Origin: Alphaproteobacteria bacterium
GTDB taxonomy: Bacteria; Pseudomonadota; Alphaproteobacteria; CACIAM-22H2
Assembly (NCBI GenBank): GCA_016869415.1
Contig: VGEI01000002.1
Coordinates: 1-35,995, forward strand
Length of the DNA: 35,995 bases
Direction: 5' to 3'
Part shown: piece after piece, positions 25,550 through 32,070 of the stretch
Layout of the letters: each line of letters begins with the position of its first letter
Numbering within the stretch: position 1 is the stretch's first letter
Notes under the pieces: model-generated
Seen by the model: only the letters and a program-made list of their open reading frames with translations
What the model was told of the DNA's origin: nothing
Database searches by the model: none
Program-made: the position numbers and the translations under genes

Positions 25550-26455
25550 ATGAAACGATCTGACATGCCGAACGAGCGCGTCGGCGAACTGCTGCATCAC
25601 CTCTTCAGGATTCTGCAGCCACATCGCGAGGGCCTGCTATTGGCGGAGGCTCTTGCGCGGCTGGCCGGCGCGGTCCGGCTGACGCCCAACGAGACTCGCC
25701 GCTATGAGTCGACCGGTGTTCCGCGCTTCGAGGCCCGTCTGGGTTACGCCTCGGCCTGCTGCGTTGCCGCCGGCTGGCTGAGCAAGCAGCGCGGGCGCTG
25801 GACGGTCACCCCGGCCGGCCGCGCAGCCCTGAAGGAGTTTCGTGACCCGGCGCAGTTCTTCAGCCGCGCCCGGCAGATCCGCAACAGGAGCCGGGCGCAG
25901 GAGCGGATGTCGCAGGACGAAACACCGGCGCCCCCGGTGACCGAAGCGCCCACCAGCGGGGAGCGCGCCATCGACACGGCGCGCGGCACCGCCTGGGCAG
26001 AGATCGAGCGCCATGTCGGGCTCATGGACGCCTACGGGTTTCAGCATCTCGTCGCCGATCTGCTGCGGGCGATGGACTGGTACGTGCCATGGGAGGCGCC
26101 CCCCGGACCCGACGGCGGCGTCGACATCACTGCCTTCCGCGATCTGCTGGGTGCCACCGGCGGCCGGCTCAAGGTGCAGGTCAAGAGCGGCACGACGAAG
26201 GTGCGCTCCGACGCGCTGCGCGCCTTCATCGCCACGGTGAATGAGGAAGAGGCCGGGATGCTGGTCGCTTCCGGCGGCTTCACCGACGAGGCCGATACCT
26301 TCGCCCGCCTGCAGTCGCGCCGGCGGCTGACGCTTGTCGACCTGCCGCGGCTGATCGAGCTATGGGCCCGGCACTACCCGAAGCTCGACGCCGAGGCGCG
26401 CCAGCGCCTGCCGCTGGCGCCGGTGTGGTTCCTGACTGGCGATGTCAGGCCCTGA
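25550..26455 (+). CDS. Mrr-like type IV restriction endonuclease
   Basis: This 301-residue protein has an N-terminal winged-helix (Mrr_N) domain at about 8-115 and a C-terminal PD-(D/E)xK nuclease domain at about 145-275. The catalytic signature is Asp192 in DGGVDITAF, followed by QVK at 210-212. Mrr proteins cut modified DNA. No methyltransferase or other restriction subunit adjoins, which fits a stand-alone type IV enzyme. The ATG at 25550 follows AAGGGCGAC; another ATG at 25565 is possible. Its end overlaps the convergent NmrA-like gene by 11 bases. Confidence 0.86.
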   Translation: MKRSDMPNERVGELLHHLFRILQPHREGLLLAEALARLAGAVRLTPNETRRYESTGVPRFEARLGYASACCVAAGWLSKQRGRWTVTPAGRAALKEFRDPAQFFSRARQIRNRSRAQERMSQDETPAPPVTEAPTSGERAIDTARGTAWAEIERHVGLMDAYGFQHLVADLLRAMDWYVPWEAPPGPDGGVDITAFRDLLGATGGRLKVQVKSGTTKVRSDALRAFIATVNEEEAGMLVASGGFTDEADTFARLQSRRRLTLVDLPRLIELWARHYPKLDAEARQRLPLAPVWFLTGDVRP

Positions 26456-27314
26456 CGATCCGCCGGCTGAACTCGCCCAACGTTGTCGGCTCACGCCCGA
26501 GCAGACGCCGCAGCATGGCCGGATCGCCTGACAGCCCGTGCCGGTCGTAGTAGCGGAACATCTTGGCCAGCGTGTCCCGTTGATAGTCGCCCATGCCTGT
26601 GGCACGGGCCCGCGCCTCCCAGGCCGCGACAGGCTCGCTTTCCGCCCGCACGGGGCGGCCGAGCGCCCGGCTTAACGTCTCGGCGACCTCGATCTGGCTA
26701 AGCGGCTTCGTGCCGACGAGCTCGTAGGTGGCGCCCTCATGGCCGGGGTCGGTAAGAACCTTCGCGGCCGCCGCCGCGACGTCGTCGAGATCGACGAGGC
26801 TGATCCGCGCCTCGACCGAGTACGGCACGCGGTAGACGCCCTGCTTCACGATGGCCGGCCAGGCCGGCTGCAGGTTCTGCATGTAGGCCGTAGGCTGCAG
26901 CACGGTGACCTGCAGGCCCGAGGCGGCGAGCATGTCCTCGACCCGCGCCTTCTCCCAGTGATGCGGCATCGCCTCGATGCGCGGCAGCAGCACCGAGTGG
27001 AAGACCAGCCGCGCCACGCCCGCCTGGCGCGCCGCCGCCGCGACTGTGCTGCCGAAGCGAAACTCGTCGGGGCTGACATTGGGTGCCAGGTGATAGATCG
27101 CGGCGACCCCGTCCATCGCCGCTACCAGGGCCGATGGATCGTCGAGGCGGCCGACATGGACGCGCTGCACGCCGAACACCTTGAGCGGTGCGACAAGCGC
27201 CTCGCGATGGACGAACGCCGCCACCGCGGCGCCGCACCTCGCCAGCGCCTCGACCACGGCGCGGCCCGTCTTGCCGGCGGTACCGGTGACCAGGATCACG
27301 ATATACGGCGACAC
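26445..27314 (-). CDS. NmrA-like NAD(P)-binding protein
   Basis: This 289-residue protein of the atypical short-chain dehydrogenase group has the dinucleotide-binding loop GTAGKTG at residues 10-16. It then shows a Rossmann pattern with HLAPNVSPDEF, a VARLVFHSVL strand, and VLQPTAYMQNLQP in the middle, as in NmrA and quinone oxidoreductase-2-like proteins. These either reduce small molecules or act as redox sensors. The start is GTG at 27314, with GGGGAG eight bases upstream. Its 5' end lies inside the truncated antitoxin-like frame at 27296-27457. It overlaps the Mrr gene end. Confidence 0.85.
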   Translation of the reverse strand: MSPYIVILVTGTAGKTGRAVVEALARCGAAVAAFVHREALVAPLKVFGVQRVHVGRLDDPSALVAAMDGVAAIYHLAPNVSPDEFRFGSTVAAAARQAGVARLVFHSVLLPRIEAMPHHWEKARVEDMLAASGLQVTVLQPTAYMQNLQPAWPAIVKQGVYRVPYSVEARISLVDLDDVAAAAAKVLTDPGHEGATYELVGTKPLSQIEVAETLSRALGRPVRAESEPVAAWEARARATGMGDYQRDTLAKMFRYYDRHGLSGDPAMLRRLLGREPTTLGEFSRRIVRA

Positions 27315-27457
27315 GAAAACACTCCCCGCTTCGCCTCTGACCAGTTACGAACTTCCGGGATATCACGCGTATCGACGGCGGATTCCGGCCGTGCCGCCAA
27401 TGCCCGGAGCTCAGCCGTCTGCTTCGCCGTAAGGCGCTTGGAACTGCGCTTCTTCAT
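27296..27457 (-). pseudogene. Truncated antitoxin-like gene (BrnA-family N terminus)
   Basis: A 53-codon frame starts at ATG 27457 with GAGG upstream. It begins MKKRSSKRLTAKQTAELRAL and continues with VDTRDIPEVRNWSEAKRGVF. The pattern of a Lys-rich start, an AELRALAA helix, then IDTxDIPE and a WSxAxRGxF motif is what I recall from BrnA-type antitoxins. In those the ribbon-helix-helix part follows. Here the frame leaves family sequence right after RGVF and stops inside the NmrA-like gene. The frame upstream ends at 27469, 11 bases before this ATG, as in a toxin-antitoxin pair, but only a handful of its codons lie outside the repeat block. This may be a broken toxin-antitoxin locus. Confidence 0.45.
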
Positions 27458-27544
27458 CGGCTTGCCTCTCATGCAATCTCGCCGTGCCTGCGCCGATGCA
27501 TCCCGTGCACATCATACGCCGCACAACCGGGTGCCGCCCACAGC

Positions 27545-27662
27545 CCCCTCACCCGCTCGCTGCCGCTCGCGACCTCTCCCCGAGGGAGAGGTAAAGCGAA
27601 GCCGCGCACTGCCAACCCTCTCCCGCTGGGAGAGGGTGATCGCGAAGCGATCGGGTGAGGGG
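27545..27662. repeat. Inverted pair of hairpin repeats, family A
   Basis: The left unit begins CCCCTCACCCG (27545-27555) and ends in hairpin CCTCTCCC-CGA-GGGAGAGG (27573-27591). The right unit is its inverted counterpart: hairpin CCCTCTCCC-GCT-GGGAGAGGG (27616-27636), then a spacer, then CGGGTGAGGGG ending at 27662. Tails point outward and hairpins inward. Together they fill the middle of the 399-base gap between the NmrA-like and LysR genes (27315-27713). The rest of that gap holds the truncated antitoxin frame, and I see nothing else there. This is REP-like and could also end transcripts. Confidence 0.75.
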
Positions 27663-27713
27663 ATGCGCGCAGGATAAGCCTGTACCGAGGCGTTCTGCGG
27701 TTGTCGACTACGA

Positions 27714-28661
27714 TCACGGCGCGCGGCGCCGGCGCGGGGTACGCGCCGCCGGGCCGGCGCCGGGCTTTGCCAGAAGCTGCAGCCGGCGGCCGAGATGATC
27801 GGCAACCGCGGTGGCCGCGACGCTGAGCCGGCGGCGGGCCGGTACGATGACAGCGAGCGGAATGCCCGAGAGGCGTGTCTCGGCCAGCGGGACGGCCACG
27901 ACCTCGCGCTTCTCGATCTCGTGTGCGAAGCCGAGCCGGGTGAAGAAGGCGACGCACATGCCCGACTTCACCGCCTGGCGCAGGAGCTCCATCGAGTTGG
28001 AGCGCAGCAGCGCCGCCGGCTCGGCGCCGGCCCGCACGAACTCGCCCTCGAGCAGCGGGGTCAGCGGCAGCGTGTCATGGACCAGGGCCAGCGGGTAGCG
28101 GACGCAGTCGACCAGGCGCACGACGCGGCGGCGGGCCAGCGGATGCCCGGAGGCGACGATGGCGTGCATGGCCGTGGGAATCCTGGCGATCACCGTCAGG
28201 TGGTCCATGTTGCCGAGGACGAAGGACAGGCCGATATCGGCCTCGCCCGACACCACCTCCTCGCCGACATCGGACGGGCCCGCAGCCATCACCGTGAAGC
28301 TGACGCCGGGATAGAGGCGGTGGAACTCCTCCAGCGCCGCCGGCAGGAAATCGACCATCAGCGAGTCGAGCGCCACGATCTTGACGTGGCCGGTCTTCAG
28401 CCCTTTGAGGTCGTCGATCGAGGCGCGGGCCCGGGCGAAGCCGTAAAGCGTCTCGCGTGCGTGCCGCGTCAGGATCTCGCCGGCCGGCGTCAGGCGCACG
28501 CCGCCGGCGCGGCGCTCGAACAGCGGCGCGCCGAGCGAGGCTTCCAGCTTGAGGATCTGCCGGTTGACCGCCGAGGAGGCGACGTGCAGCGCCTCGGCCG
28601 CCTTGCGGATCGAGCCGCGGCGGACGACCTCCTCGAGATAACGCAGGACATGGGCGTGCAT
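27714..28661 (-). CDS. LysR family transcriptional regulator
   Basis: This 315-residue regulator has the LysR helix-turn-helix at residues 1-60 (RRGSIRKAAEALHVASSAVNRQILKLE) and a two-lobed effector-binding domain from about 90 (HVKIVALDSLMVDFLPAALEEFHRLYPGV). The C terminus is Arg/Pro-rich. LysR proteins usually control a divergent neighbour; here the ABC/CoA operon at 29286 would be the natural target, but the DUF559 gene lies between. The ATG at 28661 has GAGGAG, which overlaps the DUF559 stop codon, so its translation may depend on that gene. Confidence 0.92.
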   Translation of the reverse strand: MHAHVLRYLEEVVRRGSIRKAAEALHVASSAVNRQILKLEASLGAPLFERRAGGVRLTPAGEILTRHARETLYGFARARASIDDLKGLKTGHVKIVALDSLMVDFLPAALEEFHRLYPGVSFTVMAAGPSDVGEEVVSGEADIGLSFVLGNMDHLTVIARIPTAMHAIVASGHPLARRRVVRLVDCVRYPLALVHDTLPLTPLLEGEFVRAGAEPAALLRSNSMELLRQAVKSGMCVAFFTRLGFAHEIEKREVVAVPLAETRLSGIPLAVIVPARRRLSVAATAVADHLGRRLQLLAKPGAGPAARTPRRRRAP

Positions 28662-28670
28662 GGAAACTCC

Positions 28671-29063
28671 TCAGGCATTTCTCCCTCTCCGCCTCTGGGG
28701 ACGGAGAGGGTTGGGGTGAGGTGAGGGCGCTTTCGCAGCCGCTTCGATTACCTGCAGGGTGCCATCCAGATTGCCGAGCACATCGTTGTTCCAGAAGCGC
28801 AGGACGCGATAGCCGCGCTCCTCAAGTTCGCGGGTTCTCAGAGCGTCGACATCGGCCGCCGCGGCGTGCTGACTGCCATCGATCTCAATCACTAGATTAC
28901 GGGCTGGAACCGCAAAATCAGCGATGTACCGCCCGATTGGATGCTGCCGTCGTACCTTGCACGGCAAATTCAGATCACGCAGCGCGCGCCAAAGGCTGCG
29001 CTCGGCGTCGGTCTGGTCTGCGCGTAGCCTCCTTGCTCGGTGAGTTTGTGCACGAACGGCCAT
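28671..29063 (-). CDS. DUF559 family protein (Vsr-like endonuclease fold)
   Basis: This 130-residue protein has the DUF559 pattern: a basic start with RARRLRADQTDAERSLW, then PIGRYIADFAVPARNLVIEIDGSQH, then RELEERGYRVLRFWNNDVLGNLDGTLQVI. The Asp-x(n)-Glu-Ile-Asp-Gly region (ADF and VIEIDG) fits the PD-(D/E)xK-like active site of Vsr and related nucleases. The last 17 residues (SPHPNPLRPQRRRGRNA) are read from a hairpin repeat, and the GGTGGGGG before the ATG at 29063 lies in a second copy. It ends nine bases before LysR. Role not known; activity on DNA is inferred from fold. Confidence 0.85.
   Translation of the reverse strand: MAVRAQTHRARRLRADQTDAERSLWRALRDLNLPCKVRRQHPIGRYIADFAVPARNLVIEIDGSQHAAAADVDALRTRELEERGYRVLRFWNNDVLGNLDGTLQVIEAAAKAPSPHPNPLRPQRRRGRNA
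28683..28727 (+). repeat. Hairpin repeat, family A, left of DUF559
   Basis: CCCTCTCCG (28683-28691) pairs with CGGAGAGGG (28702-28710) around a 10-base loop. A G-rich tail, TTGGGGTGAGGTGAGGG, points into the DUF559 gene. It encodes the last codons of the DUF559 protein on the minus strand. It is in inverted orientation to the unit at 29064-29107. Confidence 0.75.
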
Positions 29064-29107
29064 CCCCCACCTCTCCCTACCCTCTCCGCCCCCTAGGGCG
29101 GAGAGGG
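29064..29107 (-). repeat. Hairpin repeat, family A, right of DUF559
   Basis: A C-rich tail, CCCCCACCTCTCCCTA (29064-29079), is followed by CCCTCTCCGCCC, a 4-base loop and GGGCGGAGAGGG (29080-29107). The outer nine bases of the stem are identical to those of the unit at 28683-28710. The tail abuts the DUF559 start codon and supplies its purine-rich ribosome binding site on the minus strand. Confidence 0.75.
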
Positions 29108-29154
29108 AAATGAATTCAGAGCACTCCACCATTGGCTATCTCAGGACTACTTGA

Positions 29155-29175
29155 GCGATGCCATTTTGGCATCGC
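29155..29175. promoter_or_regulatory. Perfect hairpin in the leader region of the ABC/CoA operon
   Basis: GCGATGCC and GGCATCGC form an 8-bp stem with an ATTTT loop, 110 bases before the binding-protein ATG. CTCA and TGAG flank the preceding bases (29139-29154). It could be an operator for the LysR protein, a leader stem or a terminator for incoming transcripts. There is no immediate T run. Confidence 0.45.
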
Positions 29176-29285
29176 CTTGGACGAAAATCTCTTCTTTTCG
29201 CGGCCACTCCGCCGGCCCAGACTTTGCCCCGGATAACGGAGAAGAATCGGCCGTTGTGGCCGATCGCCATAGGGAGAACGGAATC

Positions 29286-30320
29286 ATGAGCCTCACCACC
29301 AAGCCGGATGGGAACCGCCGCAGCGTCCTCAAAGGGATGGCCGCCATGGGCGCGCTGGGCTTCGCGCCGCGCATCATCTCGATCGCCGAGGCGCAGCCGC
29401 GCACCATCAACATGCAGCTCGGCTGGATTCTGGGCGGCAACCAGATCGGCGAGGTCGTGGCCAAGCATATGGGCTTCTTCGCCAAGGAAGGCGTCAACGT
29501 CCAGATCCAGGCCGGCGGCCCGAACATCGACGGCGTCGCCGTCGTCGCCTCCGGGCGCTACGAGATCGGCCAGGTCTCCTCCAGCCCGTCGATCATGCAT
29601 GCGGTGTCCCAGGGCATCCCGATCAAGTGCTTCGCCACCGGCGCGCAGGAGCATCCGTTCAGCTACTTCTCGCTGAAGAAGAACCCGGTCAACTCGGTGC
29701 AGGATCTGGTCGGCAAGAAGGTGGGCACGCAAGGGACGGCGCGCATCCTGCTCAGCGCCCTGCTCAAGAAAAACAACGTCGACGAATCGAAGGTCACCGT
29801 GGTGGTCATCGGCGCCGACATGACGCCGCTGATGACCGGCCAGGTCGACGTCATCACCGGCTGGCAGACCAACACCACGGCGCTCAACGTGATGGGCGAC
29901 CAGCGCCACAAGGATCTGCGCCTGTGGGACAACGGCGTGCAGCTCTACGCTCTGCCCTACTACGCCACGGCCGAGACCATCGCGAAGCAGGGCGAGACGC
30001 TCGCCGGCTTCATCCGCGGCTGCGCCAAGGGCTGGGAATTCGTGAAGAGCAACAAGCAGGAAGCGGTGAAGCTGCTGATCCGCGAGTACCCGAACCTGGT
30101 GGAGAAGGACGAGCTTGCCGCGGTCGATGTCATGCTGGCTTACGTCTTCAATGACGCCACCAAGAAGAACGGCTGGGGCCAGATGGACATGGCCGTTTGG
30201 GAGAGCCAGATCAAGCTCTACGACGACCTCAAGGAATTCCGCGCCGGCGCGCCCAAGCTCGAGAGCGTCGCCACGATGGAGATCCTCAACGCCACCAAGG
30301 ACGCGCGGCCGAAGATCTGA
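29286..30320 (+). CDS. ABC solute-binding protein, nitrate/sulfonate/taurine (SsuA/TauA) type, Tat-exported
   Basis: This 344-residue protein has a twin-arginine signal: Arg11-Arg12 in NRRSVLKG, then a hydrophobic stretch, and probable cleavage after Ala36 (SIAEA). The mature part starts with TINMQLGWILGGNQIGEVVAKHMGFFAKEGV, the NMT1/SsuA pattern, followed by ASGRYEIGQVSSSPSIMHAVSQG. Such proteins bind small organic anions or cations (sulfonates, nitrate, pyrimidine precursors). The ATG at 29286 is chosen over longer frames for its AGGGAG and the Tat motif position. It opens the operon. Confidence 0.9.
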   Translation: MSLTTKPDGNRRSVLKGMAAMGALGFAPRIISIAEAQPRTINMQLGWILGGNQIGEVVAKHMGFFAKEGVNVQIQAGGPNIDGVAVVASGRYEIGQVSSSPSIMHAVSQGIPIKCFATGAQEHPFSYFSLKKNPVNSVQDLVGKKVGTQGTARILLSALLKKNNVDESKVTVVVIGADMTPLMTGQVDVITGWQTNTTALNVMGDQRHKDLRLWDNGVQLYALPYYATAETIAKQGETLAGFIRGCAKGWEFVKSNKQEAVKLLIREYPNLVEKDELAAVDVMLAYVFNDATKKNGWGQMDMAVWESQIKLYDDLKEFRAGAPKLESVATMEILNATKDARPKI

Positions 30321-30325
30321 TCTTC
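30311..30325. other. Short hairpin across the binding-protein stop codon
   Basis: GAAGAT and ATCTTC form a perfect 6-bp stem with a CTG loop; the TGA stop lies inside it. It lies just before the repeat pair at 30359-30428 and may add to mRNA protection at the end of the first gene. Confidence 0.35.
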
Positions 30326-30358
30326 GTCGCCGATGCGTTGCTGCACCCGACTATCCGT

Positions 30359-30428
30359 CGTCATGCCGGCGAAGGCCGGCATCCAGACTAAAGAAGCAAA
30401 CTGGACCCCGGCTTTCGCCGGGGTGACG
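30359..30428. repeat. Inverted pair of 28-base palindromic repeats, family B
   Basis: The first unit (30359-30386) is CGTC, then hairpin ATGCCGGC-GAAG-GCCGGCAT, then CCAG. The second unit (30401-30428) is its inverted counterpart: CTGG, hairpin ACCCCGGC-TTTC-GCCGGGGT, then GACG. They are 14 bases apart. The sequence is of a kind widespread between genes in alphaproteobacteria. It sits inside the operon, between the binding-protein and ATPase genes. Confidence 0.85.
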
Positions 30429-30442
30429 ACCAGGAGAATCGT

Positions 30443-31213
30443 ATGACCGCGCTTGCCGTTGCCTGCGACCGTGTCGACGTCCATTTCACCACGGAACGCG
30501 GCACGGTTACTGCCCTCCACGAACTGTCGCTCGACGTCGAGGATGGCGCCTTCCTCACCATGCTCGGGCCGTCGGGCTGCGGCAAATCGACGCTGCTGCG
30601 GGTCGTCGCCGACCTGATCGAGCCGAGCAAGGGTTCCTTGCGCGTGCTCGGGCGCAGCCCGCAGGAGGCGCGCAGCAAGCGCGAGATCGGCTTCGTCTTC
30701 CAGGACGCGGCCCTGATGGCCTGGCGCAGCGTGCTGGCCAATGTCGAGCTGCCGCTCGAGGTCGGCGGCGGCGCCTCGATCGCCGGCCACGCCGCCAGCC
30801 CGCGCGAGCTCATCGAGCTGGTCGGGCTCAAGGGCTGGGAGAACGCCTATCCGCACGAGCTCTCGGGCGGCATGCGCCAGCGCGTGGCCATCGCCCGGGC
30901 GCTGGTGACAAGGCCGCGCCTGCTGCTGATGGACGAGCCCTTCGGCGCGCTCGACGAGATCACCCGCGACCGGCTGAACGAGGAACTGCTGCGGGTCTGG
31001 GAGCAGACGCGCACCACCATCCTTTTCGTCACCCACAGCCTCTACGAGGCGGCCTTCCTCGGGCAGAAGGTGCTGATGCTCGCCGCCAACCCGGGGCGCG
31101 TGCGCGAGATCGTGCCGGTCAACCTGCCCTATCCGCGCCGCCTGGCGCTGCGCGAGACACCCGAATTCGTGAAGCTGGTGGCGCATCTGCGCGCCGTGCT
31201 GGAGACCTGCTGA
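30443..31213 (+). CDS. ABC importer ATPase, SsuB/TauB type
   Basis: This 256-residue ATPase has the Walker A GPSGCGKST at residues 42-50, the signature LSGGMRQR from residue 140, the Walker B RLLLMDEPFGALD around 159-171, and the switch histidine in FVTHSLYEA. It drives the nitrate/sulfonate-type importer. AGGAG lies six bases before the ATG, immediately after the family B repeat pair. Its stop overlaps the permease start in TGATG. Confidence 0.95.
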   Translation: MTALAVACDRVDVHFTTERGTVTALHELSLDVEDGAFLTMLGPSGCGKSTLLRVVADLIEPSKGSLRVLGRSPQEARSKREIGFVFQDAALMAWRSVLANVELPLEVGGGASIAGHAASPRELIELVGLKGWENAYPHELSGGMRQRVAIARALVTRPRLLLMDEPFGALDEITRDRLNEELLRVWEQTRTTILFVTHSLYEAAFLGQKVLMLAANPGRVREIVPVNLPYPRRLALRETPEFVKLVAHLRAVLETC

Positions 31214-32058
31214 TGGCGACACCCTCCTCCGCCCTGCAGCGCCCCACCGCTTTTGTCGCCGACAGCGAGGCCGAGGCGAAGTTCCAGGCGCGCAAGAACC
31301 GGCTGATGTGGCGGCGCCGGCTGCTGCCGCTGGCCGCCGCCCTGCTGCTCCTCGGCCTGTGGCAGGCGGTCGTCGTCTATTTCGGCATCAGGCCCTTCAT
31401 CGCGCCCTCTCCCGTTGCGGTCGCCTATACCCTGGTCGACCGCTTCGGCATCCTGATGCAGAACCTGGCGCCGACGGCGCTGGAAGCCCTGCTCGGCTTC
31501 GCCATCGGCAACCTCTCTGCCATCGCGCTGGCCACGGCCTTCGTCCACAACAAGACGGTCGAGGAAGCCTTCTTCCCCATCGTCGTACTGATCAACACCA
31601 TCCCGGTGGTGGCCAAGGCGCCGATCCTCGTCCTGCTGATGGGCAACGGCATGGAGCCCAAGATCGCCATCGCCGCGCTGATCTGCTTCTTCCCCACCCT
31701 GGTCAACATGACGCGCGGCCTCTCGGCGGTGAATCCGCAGACGCTTGAGCTTATGCGCGTGCTCTCGGCCAGCGACCGCGAGATCTTCTGGAAGCTGCGC
31801 GTCTACAACTCGCTGCCCTACCTGTTCTCGGCGCTGAAGATCGCCGCCAGCACCTCGGTCATCGGCGCCATCGTCGCCGAGTGGATAGGCACGACGCAGG
31901 GCATCGGTGCCCTGATCATCGAAGCCACCTACAAGTTCGACTCGCCGATGCTCTACGCCACGGTAATCGTCGGCGCGAGCTTCTCGGTCACGTTCTTCTT
32001 CGTCATCAGCCTGATCGAGCGGCTGGTGGTGAAGTGGGAACCGCAGGCCGTGCACTGA
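31213..32058 (+). CDS. ABC importer permease, SsuC/TauC type
   Basis: The 281-residue permease has about six membrane helices from residue 35 on, after a soluble N-terminal stretch of about 30 residues. The coupling-loop region runs around ELMRVLSASDREIFWKLRVYNSLPYLFSALKIA, the usual EAA-like loop of this family. It pairs with the ATPase at 30443 and the binding protein at 29286. The ATG overlaps the ATPase stop by one base. Confidence 0.93.
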   Translation: MATPSSALQRPTAFVADSEAEAKFQARKNRLMWRRRLLPLAAALLLLGLWQAVVVYFGIRPFIAPSPVAVAYTLVDRFGILMQNLAPTALEALLGFAIGNLSAIALATAFVHNKTVEEAFFPIVVLINTIPVVAKAPILVLLMGNGMEPKIAIAALICFFPTLVNMTRGLSAVNPQTLELMRVLSASDREIFWKLRVYNSLPYLFSALKIAASTSVIGAIVAEWIGTTQGIGALIIEATYKFDSPMLYATVIVGASFSVTFFFVISLIERLVVKWEPQAVH

Positions 32059-32070
32059 CAGGAGCGTGAA

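Noticed and set aside
27541..27662. Factor-independent terminators between LysR and NmrA-like genes
   Set aside because: The hairpins lack T tracts and come as an inverted pair with conserved tails, which fits a repeat family better, though they may still slow polymerase.
27545..29107. CRISPR array
   Set aside because: The repeats are inverted pairs of palindromes with unequal spacing, not direct repeats with regular spacers, and no cas gene is present.
28671..29132. Longer DUF559 start at 29132
   Set aside because: The extra residues are only a translation of the hairpin repeat; the ATG at 29063 has a ribosome binding site and starts the conserved domain correctly.
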